Notes under the pieces: generated by a model
Told to the model about the DNA's origin: nothing
The model's input: only the letters and a program-made list of their open reading frames with translations
The model's database searches: none
Position numbers and translations under genes: made by a program
In this document: positions 33,942 through 45,047 of the stretch, one piece after another
How the letters are laid out: each line of letters opens with the position of its first letter
Position numbering within the stretch: position 1 is the stretch's first letter
DNA from: Dichetophora obliterata
Taxonomy: Eukaryota > Arthropoda > Insecta > Diptera > Sciomyzidae
Length of the DNA: 64,000 nt
Reading direction: 5' to 3'
NCBI GenBank assembly: GCA_963920525.1
Contig: OY986437.1
Span: 196,249,511-196,313,510, forward strand

Positions 33942-34486
33942 ATTCTAGTCGTTTCTCATAACCTCTTATTTGTTAAGTTTTTATGTTATGTTTTTTAAAT
34001 ATTTTGTAAAATTTTTTGTGAATGTTTGAATACGGGCTAAAAAATCTTACTAATAAAATTATTTACTGAATAAAGACTGTTTTGAAGCACATATTTTTTT
34101 TTGGGGGGGGGGGGGGTCAATCGGTTGAAAATGGGGGAATTCGATCACCAGAATTGGGGATTTTGATATAAACGAGTTGGCAGCTCTGCATATAATGTAA
34201 TTATATGTTTATGTCATTTAATTTTTGTGTAGACTTTTTTATTGATAGCTAAGCTATTATTATATTAAATTAGCATAAAAATATTGAAAAGATTTATAAA
34301 TAACTTTTTGAAGTGAAAAAGTTCAAAAATTTTAGTCAAGTCAAAGAGCGTGCACCTTCTTACTCTCTCACTGAGTGTGGAGAGAGATAGGAACCAAAAA
34401 CTCCATGTAAAATAACTAGCTGAACATGCTAAAGGTCAGTGAATCTGCTACTACAAAAAAAAAGTATCAGTATGAAAGAAAACATA
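33942..34486. other. No recognisable gene; 14-base G run
   Basis: AT-rich sequence with one striking G run at 34103-34116 following a T run. No assignable frame. Confidence 0.5.
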
Positions 34487-35744
34487 AAGGGTGTTTTTTA
34501 TAGAGTAATACAACTTTGAGTTGGCATCACTGCTTTATTTGACCATCCATTTAACAGCTGATAGTTGCTTTTTGTTTAGTTTTGCTTTGACATTTCATTA
34601 TGGATCGACTTGCACCAGAGCAACGCGTGCAAATTGTGGAATTTTTAATCAAAACAATGCTTCTGTTCGTCAAACTTATCGTGCACTTCGTCCATTTTAT
34701 GGCGTACATAATCGTCCTTCAGAGCTGCTAATTCGAAGAACAGCTGATCGTTTTCAGACCACATTTACTGTTACTGATAATGTGCATCCCGTGAGACGCC
34801 GAACAGTGCGCACTGAAGAATCTGTAGCCGCTGTACAGGAAAGCATTGAAGATGATCCTAATCAATCAATTCGTCGCCGTTCTCAGCAACTGGGGTCGTG
34901 TCCTTCCATTTTATGGAAGATTTTACGAAAAGATCTTCGCTTACAACATTTCAAGTTCAACTTGTGGAAGAATTAAAGCCAAACGACCATCGTATGCGCC
35001 GCCAATTCGGCGAATGGGCAGAAGCACAAATTGATATTGATTTTGAATTTCCATGGAAAATGTTATTTTCCGCTGAAGCCCATTTTTGGTTGAATGGGTA
35101 CGTAAATAAACAGAATTGTCGTATTTGAAGTGAGGAGAATCCACAAGCTTTTGTCGAAACACCATAACATCCAAAGAAAATTACTGTTTGGTGCGCTTTA
35201 TGGGCTGGCGGAGTCATTGGCCCTTATGTCTTCAAAAACGATGATGGTCAGAATGTTACTGTCAATGGTGAACGGTATAGGAACATGATTCGAAGTTTTT
35301 TCGTACCTCAATTAGCTGGCATTAATATTGCTGATATGTGGTTCCAACAGCACGGAGCCACATGCCACACAGCGGGTGCTACAGTTGATTTACTCAAGAA
35401 AACTTTTGGTGTGATTTAACCCCATTGGATTATTTTCTTTGGAGTTATGTAAAGTCACTTGTCCACGTCAATAAACCACAAACAATTGAACACCTGGAAA
35501 TCAACATTCGAAGAGTTATCGGCGAGATACGGCCGCAAATGCTGCGAAAAGTTTGTGAAAATTGGTGTTCCAGAATGCGCCTTGTACGCGCCAGCCATGG
35601 CGGCCACATGGCCGAAATCATATTTAAACATTAATGTCATAAAATTTTAATTCAATCCGATAAAGCCCGTTTCATTGATATTAAAAATATATTACTATGT
35701 TTTATTATGATTTAAACTTGTATCACTCTATAAAAAATACCCAT
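34487..35744 (+). mobile_element. mariner-type transposon, full length but dead, TA target duplication
   Basis: The 1258-bp element has inverted ends of about 31 bp (left AAGGGTGTTTTTTATAGAGT, right inverse ATGGGTATTTTTTATAGAGT; four mismatches in 31) and TA on both sides (34485-34486, 35745-35746). It is a relative of the copies at 2560 and 32735 but has different ends. Confidence 0.9.
34601..35635 (+). pseudogene. mariner-type transposase, inactivated
   Basis: The start ATG at 34601 (MDRLAPEQRVQIVEFL) is followed by a frameshift at about 34643. The helix-turn-helix part then reads QTYRALRPFYGVHNRPSELL and RRRSQQLG, and the linker LVEELKPNDHRMRRQFGEWA. In the core the first catalytic residue is changed (FSAEAHFWLNG, Asp to Ala) and the second too (FQQHGATCHTA, Asp to His). 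A TGA replaces the residue after NKQNCRI (35126-35128), and about 20 codons are lost before DLTPLDYFLWSYVKS. It ends HMAEIIFKH. Two of three catalytic residues are gone, so it cannot be active. Confidence 0.9.
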
Positions 35745-36000
35745 TACAAACAAACAAGCTGTAACAACAAAAAATTATTTTTATACAAACTGTTCACGTT
35801 TACCTTTAAAAAACGAATATCAGTATGAATAAAACCACAAAAACAAACAAATATTTAAGTTGTAACAAAATTTTTAACATGTTACAACTTACCCCATACA
35901 GTACTGGATTTTGGCCTAGGCCCGGGCCTCAGGGCAACATTTTTGGGGCGGCAATATTTTTGAGGTCTGAAAAATTTTGCGGAAAACAAAAAGTTAGAAA

Positions 36001-36949
36001 CGGAATCCATTTGGTTGCTAATTTATGAAGAAACTCAATATAATTCAATAAATAAGTTTGGAAAGAGTCGTACATTTTTGGAAAACTCGAGCAATCGATT
36101 ACTGTAAATTCCGATGATACTTTCATCGCTAAATTGCTCCGGTCATAGGGGGCGGGAGCAATTTAGCGCGAAAAGAAAATGAACACGCGGTTGGTGATAG
36201 GCTTTCGGTAGCGCACCATGCGATGGATGCTGTTCCTATATTTGGGAAGAGAAGGTGCTCCTCATTAAACACCAAAGATTGTAGGGATTTCTGTTAAATG
36301 AAGAGTATCATTTAACCGAAATAACTCCACAAAATTTAGTTATTAACCAGGGGTATTAATAACAAATAAAAATTACGAGTTTTTTTTTCAATGAGAGTGT
36401 TAATGCTTACACTTCGATGGTTGCTTAGCGAGAGAGTAATTACAAAGAAAAAAAGGAAAACAAGAGTTAAGCTAAAGCTTAAGACCCCGCTTTAAGCTGG
36501 GTTTAGTTAAAACAAAAGAAAAGAAAAGTACAATTTTAATTCACAGCTTTAAGCTGGGTTCAGTTAACAAACTTAGGTATTTTATGATAATTTTAATGTG
36601 CCGTGCCAACCAGTAGCAACCATTACTCTAATAGTTAAACGTCGCGTCGACAATTACTTTTTAGGTTACAGAAAGTAATACTTTAACATGGGCATGTTAT
36701 TGGCGGTAACTTTAATAAAACAAATAAAAAATAAATAATATTTTTCATTTACGTGATCTTTGCGATGTATATCCAAATGAAAAAATAGCATTGTGAATTT
36801 ATTCAAGAATTCCTGTTACGACTTTCGGAGAGGACTGCATTGCTTTTTGGAAACGCAAATTGGACTGCGTTAAAGAATTGTTATCACAACTTCAATTGGA
36901 AATTATTTTTAGCTGATTGAAATGTTAACTTTCAGGGTATAAGAAATAT
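36001..36949. other. Left interior of the hAT element, no readable domain
   Basis: No transposase motif could be read. Two copies of AGCTTTAAGCTGGGTT (36489-36505 with variants and 36544-36560) make a short internal duplication. Confidence 0.35.
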
Positions 36950-39010
36950 TTTATTGGGTATGCGGTCTTTCATTTTCAATAAGATGGTTACTATTAAGCC
37001 AAAGGATCACTCATGGGTTAATAAGACTTGCAGGATTGCAGTCATGTCTACAGAGGAAGCCTCTCAGAATTGGCGTTTCCACAAGAATACTGATAACTAC
37101 AGACTTCGCATCGAGGCAAGAAATCGCTGTAATGCGATTTTAAAAGGCAGAAAGTTTTTTCACGAAACGTGCATTCGGAAAGATCTTCTACTCTGAACTA
37201 AAGTGATAAAAAATTTTTGGACAGTAAAGAATCAGGCATTGGGACGTATTAATAAAAACTGAGTGAACGAGTGGAGGGTGCTTGAGTGTGCATTTTGAGT
37301 GTGCGATGCTAGTTAAGTGGAGTGTGGAATCCGTATTAAATAAACTCCTCTCCACTCTGAGGACAAAAAAAAAACATCGTTTGAGTGATCACTCATGTCA
37401 GCAGCTGTCAGACGGCCAAAATTTTTTTTCAATAATAAATTCTTTCGTGTCATCCGACAAAATACGGTACATTTTTAAAAATTTTTTGTTTTAATTAAAA
37501 TGTATGTACTTTTCGAAGCCGTACAAATGTAGAACTTGATGAAAATACAGCGCTAGAACTTAGTGAAGTTCAAGATAACGAAATGCTTTAAGAAGATCCT
37601 GAGAGTTTTTTAATTTTAATAAGCAAAGTATAAAATGAAGATTGTGTAAAATTATTGCAATTTTTTCAAAAGTTTTAAAGTTTTCCCTTGAAATAGACGA
37701 ATTAACCTTTTCAAGGATATCCTTTTTACAAAAATCGCATTTAAATTGTCTGAGCTACGTTGTCCCAAAAAATACCCTATTTAGGCCGCGAAAATTGATT
37801 CTAAAAATTTATAACTTCGGATTTTAATAAAACAATTTGAGCCAAACACGAAATGGTAAGTGCAATAGATGTTATACTTCATTGTGAAATGGTCAAAATA
37901 TGATATCTGTATAGCTTAAGTAAGGCTGAGGCAGCTAGATAACAAAAGTTGAGTTGATCTCAAGTTTCATTAATACGAAATAAACAAAAACTGAGTGTAC
38001 TGCAGGTTGCGATGTTTGTTCTGAGTGAACACTCAACGTCAAATTAAAACATGAGTAGAGTGGAGTTTAGTAATTTTTATCAATATGCTTTATTCATACC
38101 GATCACAGTAAAAGCGAGTGGAGCTGAGTTCACTCCATTCGACTGACTCGCTTTATTAATACGACCCATTGTCATCGATTCAGCTCTTATAAAAAATGAC
38201 GAAATCTTTACTAACTCGGCTGATAAAGCGCACTTATTGGCTCTATTATTTGCACAGAGTTCCACTCTCTCGGATAGCAATCAGACACTGCCCTTTGTTG
38301 AGGGTAGATTTACTGCAATGTAAGAAATTTACTTTCGAATGAGAGCAGTTAAAAGACTCCTTACAAATCTCAACATAAACAAAGCTTGTAGTCCATATGA
38401 AATACCGCCAATTTTGCTTAAAATGTGTACTTCTTCGCTGGCTCGGCCTTTGCGAAACCTTTTCAGCATCTCCTACGAATAGGAGTATTTCCATCTTGTA
38501 GGAAGAGAAGGTTGCAAAGATCCAGCCAGTACCTAATAATGGCGATGCCACAAACACTACAAGCTTCCGATCCATTGCGATATGCTCTACGATTTTCAAA
38601 GCTATAAAAAACGTAATCGACTTTAACATTATGAACTATCTGTAACTGCTCAGTGATCGTCAATATGGTTTCCGTAGGGCCTACTGGCGTACTTAACCAA
38701 AAAATGGAACCAATGCGTTCACTTTTTCGGATAGAAGAAGGTTGTTGCTCTGGATATTTTAAAGGCGTTTGACCGAGTGTGGAATAAAGCGCTCGTGTCA
38801 AAACTAATTCCATGTGGTGTTGGTGGTATGCTCGATGGACCACAAGTTTCCTTAAGAATAGAACGATTCGTTAAGTAGTGGACGGTATTTCGTCCGAGGA
38901 GCACGTCATTAACGCCGGAGTATTGCAGGGTTAAGCTATACTGCCAACCTCGTCTCTGGTTTTTATAAACAACTTTCTTTCGTTGACATTCGTCATTCAT
39001 ACTCATTAAA
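36950..39010 (+). mobile_element. Jockey-like LINE nested in the hAT element, broken
   Basis: Pieces in order: the region between endonuclease and RT (DHSWVNKTCRIAVMS, NYRLRIEARNRCNAIL, 37000-37195), a MITE insertion (37241-38167), then KAHLLALLFAQ (about 38225) and MRAVKRLLTNLNINKAC. The RT itself follows: EIPPILLKMCTSSLARPL, VALDILKAFDRVWNKALVSKL at 38755-38815, and VINAGVLQG at 38900-38930. Stops and frameshifts are many, and the catalytic YADD box is not seen before the copy ends near 39010. It resembles Jockey-group RTs but is a different family from those at 3495 and 6173. Confidence 0.8.
37241..38167. mobile_element. 927-bp MITE-like element nested in the LINE, ATT target duplication
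   Basis: The left end GGGACGTATTAATAAAAACT and the right end (inverse GGGTCGTATTAATAAAGCGA) match, and further inside both carry GAGT and GGAG. ATT occurs on both sides (37238-37240, 38168-38170). Reading across without it restores the LINE order, supporting insertion. The inside has many GAGTGGAGT/ACTCCACTC words and no gene I recognise. Confidence 0.75.
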
Positions 39011-39059
39011 TAAACGCCTACGTTCTATGAAAATTGAGAGGAAGAAGAAAAAGAAACTG

Positions 39060-39230
39060 TTTAGGAAAATGTACATTTACAATGTGGAGCAATCGAATGC
39101 ACTACCTTTATAAAATATTGAAGTAGATCTAGTACAAAAACTCAGTTATGATGACGTAATAAATGATTTCGCACGAACATATAATGAAATAGTTATTTTT
39201 ATTATTTTGTTAAAATTACTGTGTAAATTG
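39060..39230 (+). pseudogene. hAT C-terminal remnant
   Basis: A short readable piece (LVQKLSYDDVINDFARTYNE) resembles the extreme C-terminus of hAT transposases related to zinc-finger MYM-type proteins, just before the right inverted end at 39344. Too short for a firm call alone; position within an element with hAT ends strengthens it. Confidence 0.45.
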
Positions 39231-39352
39231 TGTGCACAAAATGAAAAAGTCAATTTTTATAATTTTTTTCTATTGGAAGAAAAAAATTGAATATGTTAGA
39301 GGCGGCGCTAATGTCGGGCCTAGGTCGGCCTAAGTCCGCCACTGACCCTATA

Positions 39353-40929
39353 TGCTTGTCACAACTTGAACAATGGGATGATTTCGAACATTTTATATTA
39401 TTATCTAAAAACTATAGTTATTAATAAAAAGATATTGCTATAAATTTAAATCTTAATAGATTAACGTTGTTAATAAAATTATTCACTTTTTCAAAAAAAA
39501 AAAAATGTTTTCTTCTTATTAACAAAACCTATGAAGCTGCTATCCCGCGGAGCAGTAAAATGTTTACGCAAAAAAAACCGGTTATTACAATAACATTTGC
39601 AACAAATTTTCATCAATAAATTTTTTAGAAGAACCTGCAACATCGGGAAGTCAGCTAAGTATTTTAAAATTGTCAGATATTTTGACTTAGGAAATTAATT
39701 TGTTTTGCGGTGGAGTCAAATGATTATCATACAACTATTTAGCCAGCTAGTATAGAATCAAAACGGTGCAAAATTTAATTCTGAAAAGCCTTCTCTAACC
39801 TCATTTTGCCTAAAACACGATGAAAGATGACGGTGTCCCAAAAAAAAATGTTTAACATATATATAATTGCATCTGAACCCATTGAGCTCACCACCAGAAC
39901 CAGTTGAGTTTAGTTTTTGAAATATTCAGCATTAATTTGTATTAATATTAGACAGAAAAATCTGAAGTTTAAAAAAAAAATCAAGAATTTTGGTGTGGCG
40001 AGGCAGATGACCATAAACGAATAAGTGGTCCGTAAGTAGAGAAATAAAAAAATTAGAAAAATGAGAAATTGGAAAATTTTGATTTTATAAAGTAGGCTTT
40101 CAACTTTAACCTAATGTACATTTTAAATTATATTTTCTTTTTTCTTGATGTTTAAAAAAAAATTAACTCATCTGAGTGGCATTTTTCACTTTTCTTTAAA
40201 ATACTGCACGAACTGGTGCGAAAAATAAACAAAAAGGCTTTAAATGTCAATTTTGGAACTTTTTTGAAAAAAGCATACTTTTAGCTTTCTCATACTTTTG
40301 GAAGCAAAAGCTTTACAGTGGCTGCGGATTTTTGAAGAATTTTCGAAAAATGCTTTCATCGCGTATGATGATATATCGTGCGTTGTAATTAATGAATTAA
40401 ACTATTGTGTAATATATATTATTATTTTTGTTCTTTAAATAAATAAAACTTTTTTAGTCATTTTTATATTATTTAAGTTTTTTTTGTGTTTTTTGCTTTA
40501 TAAATGAATTGAATTATATTTTTTAATTTCAAGTAAAAAATAATAAAAGAATTGTACTCAAAACGTTTTGAGTTATATAATTTTTAAATTTTTCGATACC
40601 GAACTATTCTAGGGATCCCGGGATTGAGATTTTCAATCCCGATAATACCCGGGATTGAGAAAAGATTCCGGGATTAGACTCCCTATCTCTTAGGCATTGT
40701 CATGGAATCAAAATTTACTAATAATAAATAGTAGTAGTAGACGCTGTTTATAAAGAAAAAACAATTAATTTATAATGAAAACCTTTTAATATGATATTTT
40801 TAGGAATAAGCTATGGAATTTCTCCTGCAATTCTTAGGTTTCAAATTAACTTAATTAAAAAAAATACTTTTAATTCCACTAGATTTTACTCTCTCTTTAC
40901 TCTGAACTCTTTAGAACTTATTTCAATTG
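39353..40929. other. AT-rich stretch without a recognisable gene
   Basis: No assignable frame. At 40614-40680 a cluster of CCCGGGATTGAGA and its inverse (TCAATCCCG) stands out from the AT-rich surroundings and could be one end of an unrecognised element. Confidence 0.45.
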
Positions 40930-42687
40930 TACACGGAGGGAAATAATATTCTTATATTAAGCAAATATTTTGCTTGATTTAAGAAAATTTAAAATAAAGT
41001 CTCATTTGCTCAAATCAAGCATTAAAAACTAAAATGAAAAAAAAAATAATTATGATGAGAATTTATTGCTAAAATTGAGTAAAATAAAGTATTGCTTGAA
41101 ACAAGCATAAAATACTTGATCCTAGAACCTGGAACAAGACTTGAATCAAGAATATATTTTCTTAATTTAATCAAACCCAGATTTAGTTATTTAAAATGTT
41201 ATTAAATTAAAGTGATATTGCACGTTGGAAAAAATAAAAACAAACTCAATTTAACCCTCGGATGGGTAATGATACGAAAGACAGTAAATGGACTATTTCA
41301 TATATGTCAAAACTATATCAGAACTAATTACATGGATTAAGCAAATACTTTTCTTTAAAATAAAAATGAAAAATTGTTTTTTGGATGAAGCAAATTACTC
41401 TCTATTCTACAAAAACCAATTTTTAGCAAACCGTTTTAGCAAATTGTTTAGTTGAATCAAGCATTTTCTGCTCTCAGTAAGAAAATTGCGTTTCTAATCT
41501 CAAACAAAACATTCTAGTATTGAGAAACTAGTTTACTTGAATCAAGCAAATTGTTCTCAATTCATGGAAAATAAATTTCTCAAATTAAGCAAATTATGCT
41601 AGCTTTTCGTAAATTATTTACTTGAATTAAGCAAATTGTTCTCAATTCAAGGAAAATAAATTTGTCAAATTAAGTAAATTATTCTAGTTTTCAAATGAGT
41701 TTCTCAAAAGAGAAATTCAAAAAGTTTCTCTCTTCACAAATTATTCTTATTTTCAACAAATTGCTTACTTGCATCAAGCAAATGGTTCTCAATTCAAGAA
41801 AAATAAATTTCTCAAATCAAGCAAATTATTCTAGTTTTCAACAAGTTTTTTACTTAAATCAAGCAAATTGTTCTGAATTCAAGGAAAATAAATTTGTGAA
41901 ATTAAGTAAATTATTCTAGTTTTCAGTAAAATTTTTACTTGAATCAAGCAAATTGTTCTCAATTCAAGGCAAATAAATTTCTGAAATCAAGCAAATTGTT
42001 CTAGTTTTCAACATATTGTTTACTTGAATCAAGCAAATTGTTCTCAATTCAAGGAAAATAAATTTCTCAAATCAAGCAAATTATTCTAGATTTCAGTAAA
42101 TTGCTTACTTGAATCAAGCAAATTGTTCTCAATTCAAGAAAAATAAATTTCTCAAATCAAGCAAATTATTCTAGTTTTCAGTAAATTGCTTACTTGAATC
42201 AAGCAAATTGTTCTCAATTCAAGAAAAATAAATTTCTCAAATCAAGCAAATTATTCTAGTTTTCAGTAAATTGCTTACTTGAATCAAGCAAATTGTTCTC
42301 AATTCAAGAAAAATAAATTTCTCAAATCAAGCAAACTGTTCTAGTTTTCAGCAAACTGTTTACTTGGATCCAGCAAATTGTTCTCAATTCAAGGAAAATA
42401 CATTTCTAAAATCAAGCAAATTATTCTAGTTTTCAGTAAATTGTTTGCTTGAATCAAGCAAACTTTTCTCACTTCAAGTAAATATAAGACTCGAGTGAAG
42501 AAAAAATATTCTAGAGTTTTAAGCAAATGTTTCTTGAATTGAGTATTTTTGTCTTAATATCATGTGTTTTTAATTTGCTCAATTCTAGCAAATTAATGCT
42601 TGAATGGAGCACTCAATGTTTGAGTGTAAACTGATAGGCCATTTGCTCGATTCAAGCATAGAATGTTTGATTTTTTCTTTCCTTGTA
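40930..42687. mobile_element. Inverted-repeat element filled with an 85-bp tandem satellite
   Basis: The left end TACACGGAGGGAAATAATAT and the right end (inverse TACAAGGAAAGAAAAAATCA) match loosely. Between about 41520 and 42480 lies a tandem array with period 85 (for example CTAGTTTTCAGTAAATTGC at 42171 and 42256), itself made of two related halves of about 42 bp containing AATCAAGCAAATT. The central units are almost identical to each other; outer units diverge. The only frame (41695-41919) is a by-product of the repeat. Confidence 0.75.
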
Positions 42688-43277
42688 CTATCCCAGCAAC
42701 ACTCAGTTCGTACGCCTAAATTTTTTTTAATATAAGCACTTTCAACTTTTATTTATATTAAGAAATCAATGTTTTTGATACAACAAAGTTTATTGTTATC
42801 TTAAAGCTTGAAATTTCATTTCTAAGGCCGCGTTCATAGTTTTTTTGCAGAGCTGAGAGGTTTTGCTGAAAAATGCTTTGTATATAAACATATGGAAAAA
42901 GCTCAGTGTTTGTAGGTAAAGCTGACTCCGAGCATAAAGCTACTTTTTAAATGGTTTTCAGCGCTTATATTTGCATCTCGCTTGCTCACACAAGCGAGCA
43001 CAAGCGTGCACTATAAACATGAATAAGCTCTAAAAGCTACTTTGTGAAGTGTTGAATAAGTGTTTACTACGATAAAAAAAGCACGAAAAAGCTGCTTTAT
43101 GAATCAGCTTCAGCCAAAGCGTCCACTATGAACGCGGCTTTAGAAATAACACTTCAAGCTTAAAAAATACAAAAAAAATTGTTACATCAAAAACATTGAT
43201 TTCTTAATATAAATAAAAGCTAAAAGTGTTTATATTAAAAAATACCCAGGCGTACGAACTGAGTGTTGTTGGGGTAG
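42688..43277. mobile_element. Palindromic MITE (outer), split by another MITE at its centre
   Basis: The arms 42688-42822 and 43143-43277 are inverse copies (CAACACTCAGTTCGTACGCC, TTTATATTAAGAAATCAATG, AAGCTTGAA) over about 135 bp with scattered differences. TA lies on both sides (42686-42687, 43278-43279). The left side abuts the satellite element. Confidence 0.8.
42825..43140. mobile_element. 316-bp MITE inserted at the centre of the palindromic MITE, TA target duplication
   Basis: The ends AGGCCGCGTTCATAGT and (inverse) AAGCCGCGTTCATAGT match 15 of 16. TA flanks at 42823-42824 and 43141-43142. With it removed, the outer arms meet at TTTCTAGAAA, the exact dyad of the outer element. No gene. 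Confidence 0.8.
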
Positions 43278-43279
43278 TA

Positions 43280-43827
43280 TATGCGTAGTTTTTTAGGTTA
43301 ATGCTACAACTTAAATATCTGGCAATTACTTAATTAAAAAGAATATCATATCTTAGTTTCTAGCCTGATATCTTTAAATTTATTTTGATTCCATTTTTTT
43401 CCTACTTTAAATGCATTTCTTTTAGAATTCACACATAATTTTCTAAACATTTATATATATTAATAAATTTCTTTCTTCATATATTTTATTGTCGACATCT
43501 TCATGTAAACGTATAACAAATCATAAGCTCAAAAGCTGCATAAACTACATAAGTTTATCACCTCATAAGAGATTTAAGATCAAAGAACAAATCATAAATC
43601 ATCAACAGTTCATTTCAGTTTTAGAATACTTGTAATTTTTTCACTAATTTCATTGCAAAAATAATTAAGTAAATTTTTGCCAATGACAGATCTGTATCAT
43701 ATCTTTGGTTTTATGTAGATTATTAAGTAGATTTATGTTTATTTTTAGTATTAATTTTTTGGACAAAAACCTGACAACTTATTTTCATATTTACAACGTA
43801 CAAAGAGATTTGAGTATATGTACTTTA
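43280..43827. other. AT-rich stretch without a recognisable gene
   Basis: No assignable frame; the 61-codon frame at 43705-43890 runs into the next element and has no known motif. Confidence 0.45.
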
Positions 43828-44565
43828 GGATGCCTCAAAAAAAAGTTACCACTGCCACCGACTAAAAGTTTACTTTTATCTATTTTATGAAGATTAAAAA
43901 AATCCAGTTTTTCGTAAAAATTTCGGCTGGTGTGATTGTTTAAAAAAAGACGGTCAGAAATAATAAAACATTAAGTAAAACTAACTAAAAAAATAATGCA
44001 TTTTTTTTAAGTTATTTTCACTAAAACTTAAATAACTTCATTATATCTGATGCGATCCTCACTATCAAGATATCGTTAGAAGGATTTTGACTGCTTGCAT
44101 TGATTTCTGGTCAGAATTGATTGAATTAATACATATAAAAGCTAAAATATTGATTATAAAATAAACACCTAATGAAACAATATAGAAAGAAATTAAAAAA
44201 CAGAAGTAAAGAAGTTATATGAATTTTTAAAGTTTTTGTATGGAAATGAAATAAAAAGATGTCAAAAATACGCATGAAAAACAGTATTATGTTTAATCAA
44301 ATTGCAAATATTAAAAATTTTTTGATGTAAATTGGAAGAGCTTTTTCCAGCCAGTAATTTGTGACATTGTTTTTTACGACTATTACACCAGCCAATATAT
44401 TTACGAAATATATGATTTTTGGAAGTTATTTCAAAATGATTTAGCTCACTGGCGGTTATCGTGACAGCCAAATTATTTTGGTGTTCGTCATAAAATAGAA
44501 AGGTTAATTTTTAGTCGGTGGCATCGACTCGAAAATTTTATTTTTCTATGGAGGTCGAGGCACCT
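43828..44565. mobile_element. 738-bp inverted-repeat element, probable TA target duplication
   Basis: The left end GGATGCCTCAAAAAAAAG and CTGCCACCGACTAAAA are mirrored at the right by TTTTTAGTCGGTGGCA and CTATGGAGGTCGAGGCACC. TA lies on both sides (43826-43827, 44566-44567). A minus-strand frame at 44471-44262 (ITASELNHFEITSKNHIF, YIGWCNSRKKQCHKLLAG) could be a transposase remnant; I do not recognise it. A diverged piece of the same family lies at 10885-11027. Confidence 0.6.
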
Positions 44566-44567
44566 TA

Positions 44568-45047
44568 ATATATTGTATATGCATATTGTTTCATAAATAC
44601 CGTTCAAGTCATTCAGCAACGAGAATCAAATTTTCACTGTTTATTACGAAGGCATGCACCATCCAGTTCCAAAAAGAAATTTGAGAAAAAGTTGATTTTT
44701 CGATTTTTCTGAGTCATTTGAATCTTTAAACTCGATTTCCCAAAAACATAAAAATGCACATTGGCGTTTTTGGCATATATATTAGTATTAGATTTCGGAT
44801 ACCTAAATTCAAGACCCAACTCGGACCAAAAAAAAAATTTATTTGTTTTTTTTAAATTTATTTTTTTTTTAAATTGATCTGATCATTTAAAATTTTTTCT
44901 ATTTTTTTAAAAAATTTTTTGTTCATATAAAACAAAATGAAAAGACTCCATACAAACCTTTAAAAGGGAGGCCTTACAGAAGCATTCATCAATAAAGCGA
45001 GCATGGAAGGTATATTGACGCCAATAACAGCACTACTAGCATGCCTT
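44568..45047. other. AT-rich stretch without a recognisable gene
   Basis: Long A and T runs (44825-44925). Nothing assignable. Confidence 0.45.

Larger units (their letters stand above)
35899..39344 (+). mobile_element. hAT transposon with 8-bp target duplication, holding a nested LINE and MITE
   Basis: The left end starts CAGTACTGGATTTTGGCCTA and GGCCCGGGCC; the right end, inverted, starts CAGTGGCGGACTTAGGCC and CTAGGCCCGACATTAGCG. The 8-bp flanks are ACCCCATA (35891-35898) and ACCCTATA (39345-39352), 7 of 8 identical, as expected for hAT insertion. Inside the right end lies a C-terminal remnant of hAT type. Most of the interior is a LINE that inserted later. Confidence 0.8.

Noticed and set aside
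38246..38843. Minus-strand frames of about 126 codons
   Set aside because: They are antisense to the LINE reverse transcriptase readable on the plus strand.
41530..42480. Repeat-spacer pattern that might suggest a CRISPR array
   Set aside because: The whole 85-bp unit repeats without unique spacers, and the genome context is a eukaryote full of transposons.
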